Source of the DNA: SIG565 sp964607025
Lineage (GTDB): Bacteria; Bacillota; Clostridia; Oscillospirales; Acutalibacteraceae
Assembly (NCBI GenBank): GCA_964607025.1
Contig: CAZSIL010000012.1
Location: 1-51,715 of the forward strand
Direction of reading: 5' to 3'
DNA length: 51,715 nucleotides
Under the pieces are notes generated by a model that had not been told where the DNA came from, searched no databases, and saw only the letters and a program-made list of their open reading frames with translations. Of the stretch, positions 9,474-19,050 are shown in pieces. Numbering within the stretch: the first letter of the stretch is position 1; each line of letters opens with the position of its first letter. A program made the position numbers and the translations under genes.

Positions 9474-11303
9474 CTAAACTTCCATAATGATTGGAAGAAT
9501 CATCGGACTGCGGCGTGTTCTTTCATAAAGAAAACGCGATACTCCGTCCCGCAGTTTACCCTTTATAGCATTTCTGTCATTTATATTTGAAATATAGCAT
9601 CTTTCGAGTATATCTTCTGACAGTTCTGTAATTTCACCCATCAGTTCTTCCGATTCCTTAACATACACGAAACCACGTGATACTATATCGGGACCTGAAA
9701 CCACTTCACCTGATGCCACATCCAAAGCCAAAACAATAATAATAATTCCATGCTCGGCTAAATGTATGCGGTCACGAAGAACTATACTGCCAACGTCCCC
9801 AACACCAAGTCCGTCAACCAATACTCTACCTGCCTGGACTGTTTCAGCGACCTTAGCACCCCTACTGCCCAGTTCAATAACATTGCCGTTAGCGGCAATA
9901 ATAATATTTTTCTTGTCAATTCCCATAACTTCGGCTAATGCCGAGTGCTTAATAAGATGCTTCTGTTCACCGTGAACAGGGATGAAATACTTAGGTCTTA
10001 TAATACTGAGCATTAATTTTAATTCATCTTGACAAGCGTGTCCCGAAACGTGAACATCGTACATTTTCTCGTATACAACGTTAGCGCCGCGTTTCATAAG
10101 AACGTTTATAACCTTGCTCACCAGCTTTTCATTACCCGGGATAGGCGTTGCCGAGATTATAATCATATCCCCCGGTACGATATCAACGTTTCTATGTTCC
10201 CCTACGGCTATGCGGTGGAGTGCCGACATTGGTTCCCCCTGAGAGCCGGTTGTGATAATAACTAATTGTTCGGGATTATATTTTTTTATTGTATCAATAT
10301 CAATAAGCACGTTATCATAAATGTGTAGATATCCAAGCTCAGCCGCTATATTAACAACATTTATCATACTTCTGCCCGATACCGCAACTTTTCTGCCGCA
10401 GCGCACCGCTTCATCGATGATTTGTTGAATACGGTGGATATTCGATGAAAACGTTGCAACTATAATACGATGCTTACCCGCCTTGGCAAAAAGGTTGGCA
10501 AAGGAATCACCCACAATTTTTTCAGATGCGGTAAATCCCGAACGCTCTGCATTTGTCGAATCAGAAAGCAGTGCTAAGACTCCTTCCTTGCCGAGTTCTG
10601 CAAAACGTGCCATATCTATAACGTAATCATCAATCGGAGTTGAATCTATCTTAAAGTCACCAGTTTGAACCACAAGACCTGCGGGGCAACGAACAGCCAC
10701 AGCCACCGCATCGGGAATAGAATGGTTTACGTGTATAAACTCAACCGAAAATGCACCGAGTTTTATAATATCACCCGGTTTTACTACGTTGAGTTTTGCC
10801 GAAGTATCAAGGCGGTGCTCCTTTAACTTACCTTCAACAAGACCTAACGTTAATCGGGTTCCGTAAATTGGCACGTTAAAGTTTTTAAGAAGATACGGAA
10901 TAGCACCAATATGGTCTTCATGACCGTGGGTTAAAACAAGTCCGCGAATCTTATCTTTATTTTCCAAAACATAAGTAAAATCAGGAATAACTATATCTAT
11001 ACCCGGTGTTTCTTCATCGGGGAAGGACATACCGCAATCCACCAAAAGCATATCATCGCCATATGCATATAGCGTTATATTCTTGCCGATTTCGTCAAGA
11101 CCGCCCAGCGGAATAATCTTTAAGGGTTTTGTTGTTTTTTGTTGATTAGGTTTCTTGTAGGTATGCTTAGCGGTTTGGGGTGCCGATTTTTTGTTGGCTG
11201 GTTTTTGATTTTTAATATTCTTTTTAGCCATATTATTGGCCTTTGGTTTGGCATTTTTATTTGTAACTTGCTTTTTTTCAGTTTTGCCGAATGTTTTTGG
11301 CAT
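9474..11303 (-). CDS. rnj: Ribonuclease J
   Basis: 609-aa metallo-beta-lactamase/beta-CASP RNase (endo- and 5'-exonuclease) for mRNA turnover. The metal-binding motif HGHEDHIGAIPY follows a strand ending LVDCG, and the beta-CASP and C-terminal RNase J domains follow. About 60 N-terminal residues are a Lys/Asn/Gln-rich basic tail, longer than in Bacillus RNase J and probably disordered and RNA-binding. GGAGG 10 nt before ATG 11303 supports the start. It heads the operon behind a clear promoter. Confidence 0.95.
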   Translation of the reverse strand: MPKTFGKTEKKQVTNKNAKPKANNMAKKNIKNQKPANKKSAPQTAKHTYKKPNQQKTTKPLKIIPLGGLDEIGKNITLYAYGDDMLLVDCGMSFPDEETPGIDIVIPDFTYVLENKDKIRGLVLTHGHEDHIGAIPYLLKNFNVPIYGTRLTLGLVEGKLKEHRLDTSAKLNVVKPGDIIKLGAFSVEFIHVNHSIPDAVAVAVRCPAGLVVQTGDFKIDSTPIDDYVIDMARFAELGKEGVLALLSDSTNAERSGFTASEKIVGDSFANLFAKAGKHRIIVATFSSNIHRIQQIIDEAVRCGRKVAVSGRSMINVVNIAAELGYLHIYDNVLIDIDTIKKYNPEQLVIITTGSQGEPMSALHRIAVGEHRNVDIVPGDMIIISATPIPGNEKLVSKVINVLMKRGANVVYEKMYDVHVSGHACQDELKLMLSIIRPKYFIPVHGEQKHLIKHSALAEVMGIDKKNIIIAANGNVIELGSRGAKVAETVQAGRVLVDGLGVGDVGSIVLRDRIHLAEHGIIIIVLALDVASGEVVSGPDIVSRGFVYVKESEELMGEITELSEDILERCYISNINDRNAIKGKLRDGVSRFLYERTRRSPMILPIIMEV

Positions 11304-11386
11304 TAAAATTTTTCCTCCAGTTAAATTTTGATATGTATATTATAATAATATTAATTTCTATAAAAAAATACAATTAGTCACTGTAT

Positions 11387-11416
11387 ATTGTACAATTTAA
11401 CCCACCATATTGTCAA
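11387..11416 (-). promoter_or_regulatory. Promoter of the rnj operon
   Basis: On the minus strand TTGACA (11411-11416), an 18-bp spacer and TACAAT (11387-11392). The 5' leader is about 80 nt and AT-rich, with no recognised RNA motif. Confidence 0.7.
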
Positions 11417-11455
11417 GTATAAATATAGTATTGTCGTGCTTTAAAAATTTTAAAC

Positions 11456-11482
11456 AAAAAACCCGACTGAAATCAGTCGGGT
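11456..11482 (-). terminator. Rho-independent terminator after asnS
   Basis: Stem ACCCGACTG/CAGTCGGGT (11461-11482) with loop AAAT, followed on the minus strand by TTTTTTG. It lies 6 nt after the asnS stop. Confidence 0.88.
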
Positions 11483-11487
11483 TAACG

Positions 11488-12882
11488 TTAAAATTCTGCG
11501 CTGCCGGTTGTGCGCGGGAACGGTAATACGTCACGTATATTCTGAATACCTGTCATATACATAATAAGTCGCTCAAAACCGAGACCGAAGCCGGCATGCT
11601 TTGCCCCACCGAATCGGCGAAGGTCTAAATACCAGTCGTAATCCTTCGGGTCGGCACCGATTTCTTTAATACGCTCCATCAATAAATCTATGCGCTCTTC
11701 TCTTTGGCTACCGCCGATAATCTCGCCGATGCCAGGGACTAACACGTCAACCGCCGCAACGGTTTTACCGTCATCGTTTAAGCGCATATAAAACGCCTTT
11801 ATTTCTTTTGGATAATCGGTAACGAATACGGGTTTTTTGAAAATTTCTTCAGTTAAATAGCGCTCGTGCTCGGTTTGTAAATCGCAACCCCAGGAAACAG
11901 GATACTGGAATTTATGACCGCTCTCTTCAAGCATTTTTACAGCATCGGTATAGGTAACGGTGGCGAAATCGGCATTGATTACCGAATTTAATTTATCGCG
12001 AAGTCCTGCTTCGAAATGTTGCTCAAAGAAATTAAGCTCATCGGGGCAGTTGTCAACAACAAATTTAAGTACGAATTTAAGCATATCGCGAGCAAGTTCC
12101 ATATCTTCGGCTAAATCGGCAAATGCTATTTCGGGTTCTATCATCCAGAACTCTGCCGCGTGACGTGCGGTATAAGATTTTTCTGCACGGAAGGTGGGAC
12201 CGAAGGTATAAACCTTACCGAAAGCCAAAGCCATACACTCGGCTTCTAACTGACCAGATACGGTGAGCGAGGTGGGTTTGCCGAAAAAGTCCTCGGAAAA
12301 ATCAACTGCACCGCCTTCTGTCATAGGTGGATTATCGGCGGGAAGTGTTGTTACACGGAACATTTCTCCCGCGCCTTCGGCATCACTCGAAGTTATAAGC
12401 GGAGTATGTGCATAAACAAAACCGCGCTTCTGGAAAAATTCGTGAATAGCATAAGCCGCTACGCTTCGAACTCTAAACGCCGCGGAAAACGTATTTGTAC
12501 GTGGACGAAGGTGCTGAATCGTGCGCAAAAATTCAAGTGAATGACGCTTTTTTTGAAGCGGATAATCTGGGCTTGAGGCGCCCTCCACCGTTATTACGCT
12601 TGCCTTTAATTCGCAAGGTTGTTTCATTTCGGGCGTTGCCACCAAAACACCCTCAACACATACTGCAGCGCCCACGTTTTGTGAGATTATTTCATCGAAA
12701 TTGCCAAGTTTGTCGCTTTCAAGTACAACCTGTAAGCCCTTGAAACCGCTACCATCGTTAATCTCCATAAATGCTATATTTTTAGATTGGCGGATGGTAC
12801 GCACCCAACCGCAGACCGTTACGGTTTTTTTATCGTAATTTTCGGTATTTTTAAGTAAATTTACTATTTCGGTTCGTTTCAT
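11488..12882 (-). CDS. asnS: Asparaginyl-tRNA synthetase
   Basis: 464-aa class IIb aminoacyl-tRNA synthetase. The N-terminal OB-fold anticodon domain starts with VCGWVRTIRQSK. Class II motif 2 appears as FRAEKSYTARHAAEF and motif 3 as GFGLGFERLIMY. The start is ATG 12882, because AGGAG stands 7 nt upstream; a longer frame of 14 extra codons has no ribosome binding site. It is a single-gene unit divergent from pcrA. Confidence 0.95.
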   Translation of the reverse strand: MKRTEIVNLLKNTENYDKKTVTVCGWVRTIRQSKNIAFMEINDGSGFKGLQVVLESDKLGNFDEIISQNVGAAVCVEGVLVATPEMKQPCELKASVITVEGASSPDYPLQKKRHSLEFLRTIQHLRPRTNTFSAAFRVRSVAAYAIHEFFQKRGFVYAHTPLITSSDAEGAGEMFRVTTLPADNPPMTEGGAVDFSEDFFGKPTSLTVSGQLEAECMALAFGKVYTFGPTFRAEKSYTARHAAEFWMIEPEIAFADLAEDMELARDMLKFVLKFVVDNCPDELNFFEQHFEAGLRDKLNSVINADFATVTYTDAVKMLEESGHKFQYPVSWGCDLQTEHERYLTEEIFKKPVFVTDYPKEIKAFYMRLNDDGKTVAAVDVLVPGIGEIIGGSQREERIDLLMERIKEIGADPKDYDWYLDLRRFGGAKHAGFGLGFERLIMYMTGIQNIRDVLPFPRTTGSAEF

Positions 12883-12904
12883 AAAAACCACTCCTAACAA
12901 AACT

Positions 12905-12932
12905 ATTATACACAAATTTTCCAAAAGGTCAA
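12905..12932 (-). promoter_or_regulatory. asnS promoter
   Basis: Minus strand TTGACC (12927-12932), a 16-bp spacer and TATAAT (12905-12910). No T-box leader is present. Confidence 0.65.
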
Positions 12933-12940
12933 TTTTAATA

Positions 12941-12969
12941 TTGATATATTTTAAATAATATTGTAAAAT
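12941..12969 (+). promoter_or_regulatory. pcrA promoter
   Basis: TTGATA (12941-12946), a 17-bp spacer and TAAAAT (12964-12969), divergent from the asnS promoter. Confidence 0.6.
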
Positions 12970-12992
12970 ATTTTAGTACAGGAGTGAATTCA

Positions 12993-15332
12993 ATGACAAG
13001 CGCCCAAATCAGAGATAAGGTAATCGAAAAAGATTTCAGTAAAATGAATAATATGCAATTATCGGCTGTTACTGCGACTAAGGGACCCGTTTTGGTCCTT
13101 GCGGGTGCGGGTAGCGGCAAAACCACTGTGCTTGTTAACCGTATCGCTTGTCTTGTAAAATACGGCAACGCATATAAAAGTGCAACCGAGCCGTTTTTAA
13201 GTGATATAGCGCTTCGTGAAGCCAATGCATTTTTATCGGGTGAAACCGATGAAATTGATGGTTACTACTTTGCGGAACATCCTGTAAATCCGTGGCAGAT
13301 ACTTGCCATCACATTTACAAACAAGGCGGCAAATGAACTCAAAGAGCGTATTGCCGCAAAACTTGGCGACGCGGCTAATGATATTTGGGCGGGTACTTTT
13401 CACTCGGTTTGCGGTAAAATTTTACGACGATTCGCCGATAAAATCGGTTATACTTCGCACTTTACAATCTATGATACCGACGACCAAAAAAAGATTATAA
13501 AAGAAATAATGAAAAACGACGGAATTGACGAAAAAATGATGCCCGTCAAGGCGGTTTTATCGGCGATTTCTCGGGCAAAGGACAAGCTTATAACACCCGA
13601 AGAGTTTTCGAAAATCAACTCAAATTTCCGCGATGGCACCATAGCAAAAATCTATAAAAAATACACTGTTCGTATGCTTAATAACGATGCCATGGATTTC
13701 GACGATATGATAAATAATACCGTTAAACTTTTTCGCGAAAATCCCGAAGTATTAGATTATTATCAGGAAAAATTCCGATACATAATGGTTGATGAATATC
13801 AGGATACCAACCATGCGCAATACGTACTTATAAGTTTACTTGCCGATAAATACAAAAACATCTGCGTTGTGGGGGATGATGACCAAAGTATTTACCACTT
13901 TCGCGGTGCTACCATTGAAAATATTTTGAGTTTTGAAGACGAATACCGAGATGCACGTGTCATCCGTCTTGAACAAAATTACCGTTCAACCAGCAATATT
14001 TTGGATGTTGCAAACGCCGTAATTAAGAATAATCAAGGTCGCAAAGGTAAAAATTTGTGGACCGAAAATGGCGAAGGCACAAAGGTTGTTTTACATACAG
14101 CACCTGATGAAAAGGCGGAAGCTTCATATATTGCTGAAAAGATACTTGAAAACGTGCGCCGCGGCGATAATTTTTCCGACCATGCTATACTTTACCGTAT
14201 GAACGCACAGTCCAATGCGCTTGAAAACGTATTTGCAAGAAGCGGTATTTCCTACCGAGTTATCGGCGGAACCAAGTTCTTTGAGAGAAAAGAAATCAAG
14301 GACGTTTTGGCTTATTTGCAGGTAATTAACAACCCTTACGACGATTTGCGACTAAAACGGATTATAAACGAACCGAAGCGCAGTATCGGTAACACAACTA
14401 TTGATAACGCTTCGCAAATTTCAGAAAGTTTAGGGATATCTCTTTACGAAACGCTTAAAAATGCCGATGACTATCCTCTGCTTTCACGTGCCAACGCTAA
14501 AATTAAGCAATTTTGCGCTATTATTGATGAATTGCGTGAGCTTTCCCGCAATCTTTCACTTCACGAACTTTTTGAAAACACGCTTGAAAAAACAGGTTAT
14601 CTTGCCGCACTAAAAGCCGCAGGAGAAGAAGAACAGGACCGCGTTGACAACATAAACGAATTTGCATCAAATATTGTTATGTACGAACTTGAAAACGAAA
14701 CACCTACCCTTTCGGGATTTTTAGAAGAAATTGCCTTGGTAACCGACCTTGACTCGATGGATAGTGATGACAAAGTAACACTTATGACAATACACTCAGC
14801 CAAGGGGCTTGAATTCAACAAGGTATTTATAAGCGGTATGGAGGAAGGTATTTTCCCCGGTCACCAATCAATTTATGATGGACCCCAAGCCATTGAAGAA
14901 GAACGGCGACTCGCCTACGTTGCAATTACCAGAGCAAAGCGTGAGCTTACTATTACCAACACTTCTTGCCGACTGCTTTTTGGTAGTACCACCCGAAACG
15001 TACCGTCTCGTTTCTTGCGTGAAATCCCCGAAAAATACTGTGAAATCACCCGTCCTGTGAGCGCGTTTTCATATTCATCGGACAGTTATGCACAGCGCCA
15101 CACTATATCGGCGACTCCATCTTATCAGAATAATGCATTGCGATTTACTTCTACCAAACAAAAGGACACAAATGTGTATAGAACAGGTATGAATGTAGTA
15201 CATAAAACATTTGGCGAAGGCGTAATACTGTCTGTAAATAATATGGGCGAGGATTCGCTTTTGGAAATCAATTTTAAAAACATAGGTACCAAAAAACTTA
15301 TGGCAAACTATGCAAAGTTAAAAATAATTTAA
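12993..15332 (+). CDS. pcrA: UvrD/PcrA-type ATP-dependent DNA helicase
   Basis: 779-aa SF1A 3'-5' helicase acting in repair and replication-transcription conflicts. Walker A is GAGSGKTT, Walker B VDEYQD, and motif III GDDDQSIYHFRGA. QNYRST and TIHSAKGLEF follow, and motif VI is AYVAITRAK. The C-terminal Tudor-like RNA polymerase-binding module (GEGVILSVN...) is present, typical of PcrA. ATG 12993 is chosen because AGGAG sits 8 nt upstream; the GTG at 12984 lies inside that SD. Confidence 0.95.
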   Translation: MTSAQIRDKVIEKDFSKMNNMQLSAVTATKGPVLVLAGAGSGKTTVLVNRIACLVKYGNAYKSATEPFLSDIALREANAFLSGETDEIDGYYFAEHPVNPWQILAITFTNKAANELKERIAAKLGDAANDIWAGTFHSVCGKILRRFADKIGYTSHFTIYDTDDQKKIIKEIMKNDGIDEKMMPVKAVLSAISRAKDKLITPEEFSKINSNFRDGTIAKIYKKYTVRMLNNDAMDFDDMINNTVKLFRENPEVLDYYQEKFRYIMVDEYQDTNHAQYVLISLLADKYKNICVVGDDDQSIYHFRGATIENILSFEDEYRDARVIRLEQNYRSTSNILDVANAVIKNNQGRKGKNLWTENGEGTKVVLHTAPDEKAEASYIAEKILENVRRGDNFSDHAILYRMNAQSNALENVFARSGISYRVIGGTKFFERKEIKDVLAYLQVINNPYDDLRLKRIINEPKRSIGNTTIDNASQISESLGISLYETLKNADDYPLLSRANAKIKQFCAIIDELRELSRNLSLHELFENTLEKTGYLAALKAAGEEEQDRVDNINEFASNIVMYELENETPTLSGFLEEIALVTDLDSMDSDDKVTLMTIHSAKGLEFNKVFISGMEEGIFPGHQSIYDGPQAIEEERRLAYVAITRAKRELTITNTSCRLLFGSTTRNVPSRFLREIPEKYCEITRPVSAFSYSSDSYAQRHTISATPSYQNNALRFTSTKQKDTNVYRTGMNVVHKTFGEGVILSVNNMGEDSLLEINFKNIGTKKLMANYAKLKII

Positions 15333-15381
15333 CTTTTTGGCTTGATATATATGGTATAATACATAAGAAGGAGTGATATCG

Positions 15382-16194
15382 GTGTTACCTAACAGTACAG
15401 CAATTAAACGCGAAGCCAAACGCTTACTCGCGGGTAGATGGCCGCTTGGCATTGCGGCAGTTATGGTTTTTGTTTTCTTTTTTATGTTTATATCCGTACT
15501 ATACACCCTGCTTTACCGCTTCTTTTCGGCGGGAGTGCCATTTATGATTTTAACTGTGCTTACTGTGTTTTTTGCAGTTGCTGTCGGCGTCCCATTAATG
15601 CTGGGTGTATTGCGTCTTTTCAGATGTATTTTAGCTGATACCGATGTCGATTTATATTCTGTTTTCTATTATTTTTCATCGGTTAAACGGCTGACTCGCG
15701 CCATCAGTCTATGTGTTTTTATTGTATCAAAATTTGCTCTTACGGCGTTGTTTTTATTATTACCTTCCATCATAATTGATGCGCTAACGTCGGGTAAATT
15801 GCCGTTTTTTGAATCAAGCGGTATGCCTATATGGTTTAGTAATTTATGGGTTTTCGGCACTTTTTTACGGGGTATTGCTATTGCAGTTTTAGTTTACATT
15901 ATTTTGAAATATTATTTGTGCGCGTATATTTTCGTGCAAAATGATAATATTAATGTTTTAGAAGCCGTTTTATTATCAAAAAAGGTTGGGAAAATGGGAA
16001 TATCGAGTTTTGTAGGACTTATCTTTTCCCTCGTTGGTTGGATTATACTGTCGTTTCTTGCTGTACCTATTGTGTTCACGGTGCCGTATATTTTAATGTG
16101 TTACACCGTGCACTGCAATTATGCGACAGACTACTATAACCGTTCCTTAAAATCCCCCACCCCATTTGCTGATGAAATGGAATTTGATTTGTAA
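15382..16194 (+). CDS. Polytopic membrane protein, function unknown
   Basis: About 270 aa with roughly five or six hydrophobic helices. The N-terminus (TAIKREAKRLLAGRWPLG) is a basic amphipathic start of the kind seen in DUF975-like proteins, but the resemblance is weak. The GTG at 15382 is preferred, with AAGGAG 8 nt upstream. A TATAAT at 15355-15360 preceded by TGG may serve as an extended -10 promoter. It lies 34 nt before rubrerythrin, but no functional link is evident. Confidence 0.65.
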   Translation: MLPNSTAIKREAKRLLAGRWPLGIAAVMVFVFFFMFISVLYTLLYRFFSAGVPFMILTVLTVFFAVAVGVPLMLGVLRLFRCILADTDVDLYSVFYYFSSVKRLTRAISLCVFIVSKFALTALFLLLPSIIIDALTSGKLPFFESSGMPIWFSNLWVFGTFLRGIAIAVLVYIILKYYLCAYIFVQNDNINVLEAVLLSKKVGKMGISSFVGLIFSLVGWIILSFLAVPIVFTVPYILMCYTVHCNYATDYYNRSLKSPTPFADEMEFDL

Positions 16195-16228
16195 AAAAAT
16201 TTTAATATAAAAAACGGAGGTAAAAACT

Positions 16229-16765
16229 ATGGAACTTAAAGGTTCAAAAACAGAGGCAAATTTAATGGCGGCATTTGCAGGTGAATCAGAGGCGAGAAAC
16301 AAGTACACCTACTTTGCATCCAAAGCAAAGAAGGATGGCTATGTTCAAATCGCTAAGATTTTTGAAGAAACCGCCAACAACGAAAAGGAACACGCAAAAA
16401 TTTGGTTTAAGTTGCTAAACGGCGGCATTTCCGATACCGCTACCAACTTAAAACTTGCGGCAGAAGGCGAAAATTATGAGTGGACCGATATGTATGCATC
16501 CTTCGCTAAAACCGCCAGAGAAGAAGGTTTTGACAACATTGCCGACCTTTTTGAAGGCGTTGCAAAAATCGAAAAGGAACACGAAGAAAGATATTTAAAA
16601 TTACTCTCCAACGTTCAGGGCGGAATCGTTTTCTCGCGCGATAACGATATGATTTGGCAATGCTCAAACTGCGGACACATCCACATCGGTAAGGCATCTC
16701 CCGAAGTTTGCCCCGTATGCGCACATCCGCAAAGCTACTTTGAAATTAAAAAAGAAAATTATTAA
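16229..16765 (+). CDS. rbr: Rubrerythrin
   Basis: 178-aa non-haem diiron peroxidase of anaerobes that reduces hydrogen peroxide. The N-terminal four-helix domain has the diiron ligand patterns GESEAR, NEKEH, REEG and EKEHEER. The C-terminal rubredoxin-like domain has CSNC and CPVC around residues 148-165. CGGAGG precedes the ATG. It is followed by a strong bidirectional terminator shared with upp. Confidence 0.97.
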   Translation: MELKGSKTEANLMAAFAGESEARNKYTYFASKAKKDGYVQIAKIFEETANNEKEHAKIWFKLLNGGISDTATNLKLAAEGENYEWTDMYASFAKTAREEGFDNIADLFEGVAKIEKEHEERYLKLLSNVQGGIVFSRDNDMIWQCSNCGHIHIGKASPEVCPVCAHPQSYFEIKKENY

Positions 16766-16772
16766 TAAACGC

Positions 16773-16809
16773 AAAAAATCGGCAGTTCTTTCGAACTGCC
16801 GATTTTTTA
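16773..16809. terminator. Bidirectional terminator between rbr and upp
   Basis: AAAAAAT, stem CGGCAGTTC/GAACTGCCG (16780-16801) with loop TTTC, then ATTTTTTA. It works for rbr on plus and upp on minus. Confidence 0.9.
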
Positions 16810-16815
16810 TACTTT

Positions 16816-17457
16816 TTATTTTGTACCGAAAAGACGGTCACCTGCGTCGCCAAGACCGGGAAGAATATATCCGTGTTCATTTAAGCATCTGTCAAGTGTA
16901 GATACATAAATATTAACGTCGGGATGAGCTTCAGCAACCTTGGAAACGCCTTCGGGCGCACCGATAATAGCCATAAACTTAATGTGTTTGCATCCGCGCT
17001 TTTTGAGCAAATCTATCGCGTCACAAGCGCTGCCGCCCGTAGCTAACATCGGGTCTACAAGAAGAACGAGTTTATCTTCAATACCATCGGGCAATTTACA
17101 GTAGTACTCACAGGGCTCAAGCGTTTCTTCGTTGCGGTACATACCAATATGTCCTACCTTAGCAAGTGGGAACAAAACGTGAACGCCGTTTACCATACCG
17201 AGTCCTGCACGTAAAATCGGAACGATAGCAACCGAATCATCCTTGACAACCTGTTGTGTACAGGTTTCAAGCGGAGTTTTCACCTCGATTTCGGTTGTGT
17301 AAACACCGTCCTTTAACGACTCGTAGGTCATAAGAGTGGTAATCTCTTCAACCAACTCACGAAACTCTTTCATACTTGTTTTTTCATCGCGCAGAATTGC
17401 AATTTTGTGACGAATCAGCGGATGGTTGAAAATTACTACGTTATCGTAATTTTTCAT
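16816..17457 (-). CDS. upp: Uracil phosphoribosyltransferase
   Basis: 213-aa salvage enzyme (uracil + PRPP to UMP). The PRPP loop is LLVDPMLATGGSA, the C-terminal uracil-binding part is HGYILPGLGDAGDR, and the C-terminus is FGTK. The ATG overlaps the uraA stop by one base (TAATG), so it is translationally coupled to the permease and shares its regulation. Confidence 0.97.
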   Translation of the reverse strand: MKNYDNVVIFNHPLIRHKIAILRDEKTSMKEFRELVEEITTLMTYESLKDGVYTTEIEVKTPLETCTQQVVKDDSVAIVPILRAGLGMVNGVHVLFPLAKVGHIGMYRNEETLEPCEYYCKLPDGIEDKLVLLVDPMLATGGSACDAIDLLKKRGCKHIKFMAIIGAPEGVSKVAEAHPDVNIYVSTLDRCLNEHGYILPGLGDAGDRLFGTK

Positions 17458-18839
17458 TATTTTTCCACCTCGGTCTTTTTTGCGTGGAGTACGATATTAA
17501 CGATAATACCAAGAATAAGTGCGCAAGCGATGGAAGTGAGTGTTACTTTACCGATAGCCATCGCCATACCGCCGATACCTGCTATTAAGATAACCGATAC
17601 TGTAAAGAGATTTGCGTTATCTTCAAGGTCTACCTTCTGAATCATTTTGAGACCCGAAACTGCTATAAAGCCGTAAAGTGTGATACATACGCCGCCCATT
17701 ACGCAACCCGGAATTGAATCAAGGAACGCAACGAAGGGTGAGATGAAAGCGATAAGAATTGCCATAATAGCGGTTGTTGTAATGGTAGCAACCGATGCGT
17801 TGCGTGTTATTGCTACGCAACCAACCGACTCGCCGTATGTTGTGTTGGGGCAACCGCCAAAGAAGGCACCTGCCATTGAGCCAACACCGTCGCCAAGAAG
17901 TGTACGATGAAGACCGGGATCCTTTGTTAAATCACTGCCGATAATGGAAGAAAGGTTTTTGTGGTCAGCCAGATGCTCAGCAAAAACAACGAAAGCAACA
18001 GGAACATAAGCCACTGCTACTGTAGCTGCATAAGACCAGCTGAATTCCTTCACACCCTTAAATGCTTCGGCAAAAGTAAACTGCGGTACAGCAACAAAGG
18101 TTTTAAGTGTTACACCGTCAGCAACGAGTGCTTTAAAGGGAGCCAAATCAAGTATTTTAAGAGCATCGTTACCTGTTGCAAAGCCGATGGCTGTAAAGAT
18201 TCCTGCAACAACGTATCCTGCAAGGATACCTATAATAAAGGGGATGAGCTTAGCCATCTTTTTGCCGTAGGTTGAGCAAAGAACTACAACAAATAATGTT
18301 ACGAGTGCGCAAACTAAGGATACCCAACTGAAGCCACTCATAATAAATGCGCCATTGCCATCCTGCGGACCGTATGAGAATACATCCTTAATAGCGGCAC
18401 CTGCCAAGGATAAACCGATGATTGCAACTGTGGGTCCGATAACTGCGGCAGGCATAAGCTTGTCAATCCAGTTAACGCCAACGAGTTTTATAACTATAGC
18501 GATAACAACATAAACAAGACCTGCGAACAAGGCACCGAGGATAATACCTAAGAAGCCAAGCGAAGCAGATGTGGCACCTGCGAATGCGGCTACCATTGAA
18601 CCAATAAATGCGAAGGATGAGCCAAGGAAAACGGGACTGCGGAATTTTGTGAAGATCTGATACACAATAGTACCAACACCGGCACCAAAAAGAGCCGCCG
18701 ATGCAGTCATTCCGTTACCTACTATTGCGGGAACGGCGATAGTAGCTGCCATAATTGCAAGCAACTGCTGGAAAGCAAAAACTATCATTTGACTAAATTT
18801 AGGTTTGTCTTTTACGCCATAAACGAGATTGTTTGCCAT
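17457..18839 (-). CDS. uraA: Uracil permease (NCS2 family)
   Basis: 460-aa uracil:proton symporter with about 14 hydrophobic segments. The NCS2 signature region is visible as FAEHLADHKNLSSIIG, with CPNTTYGESVG after it. The ATG at 18839 is chosen because GGAGG lies 8 nt upstream; five upstream in-frame codons overlap that SD. It is first gene of uraA-upp, behind a promoter and a terminator-like leader hairpin, so uptake and phosphoribosylation are co-controlled. Confidence 0.93.
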   Translation of the reverse strand: MANNLVYGVKDKPKFSQMIVFAFQQLLAIMAATIAVPAIVGNGMTASAALFGAGVGTIVYQIFTKFRSPVFLGSSFAFIGSMVAAFAGATSASLGFLGIILGALFAGLVYVVIAIVIKLVGVNWIDKLMPAAVIGPTVAIIGLSLAGAAIKDVFSYGPQDGNGAFIMSGFSWVSLVCALVTLFVVVLCSTYGKKMAKLIPFIIGILAGYVVAGIFTAIGFATGNDALKILDLAPFKALVADGVTLKTFVAVPQFTFAEAFKGVKEFSWSYAATVAVAYVPVAFVVFAEHLADHKNLSSIIGSDLTKDPGLHRTLLGDGVGSMAGAFFGGCPNTTYGESVGCVAITRNASVATITTTAIMAILIAFISPFVAFLDSIPGCVMGGVCITLYGFIAVSGLKMIQKVDLEDNANLFTVSVILIAGIGGMAMAIGKVTLTSIACALILGIIVNIVLHAKKTEVEK

Positions 18840-18867
18840 TTTGAATTCCTCCAATTAAAATAATGTG

Positions 18868-18924
18868 AAAAAAGTCAAAAGAAGAATAAAACACCCTTAA
18901 TTTTTTAGGTTTCCTCCTTTTGAC
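18868..18924 (-). promoter_or_regulatory. Transcription attenuator in the uraA-upp leader
   Basis: In the minus-strand leader, GTCAAAAGGAGGA (18912-18924) pairs with TTCTTCTTTTGAC (18874-18886) over 13 positions including two G-U pairs. TTTTTT (18868-18873) follows at once. The hairpin starts about 8 nt after the predicted transcription start and ends 29 nt before the uraA ATG. It is therefore an intrinsic terminator in the 5' UTR. I cannot match it to a PyrR loop or a known riboswitch. Confidence 0.6.
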
Positions 18925-18938
18925 CTATATCGACAAAT

Positions 18939-18967
18939 ATTATAACACGTTGTTTTCCATTTTTCAA
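18939..18967 (-). promoter_or_regulatory. uraA-upp promoter
   Basis: Minus strand TTGAAA (18962-18967), a 17-bp spacer and TATAAT (18939-18944). The start site is expected near 18932. Confidence 0.75.
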
Positions 18968-19050
18968 CAATTTATACAAAATATTTATTACAAAATTGTT
19001 ATTTTTACTTTTTTACACAATATTTTGTGGTCGGCCCATAAACCCTTGTT

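Noticed and set aside
18840..18932. PyrR-binding loop or purine riboswitch in the uraA leader
   Set aside because: Neither the PyrR loop consensus nor the purine-aptamer loop sequences can be recognised; only the terminator hairpin is supported.
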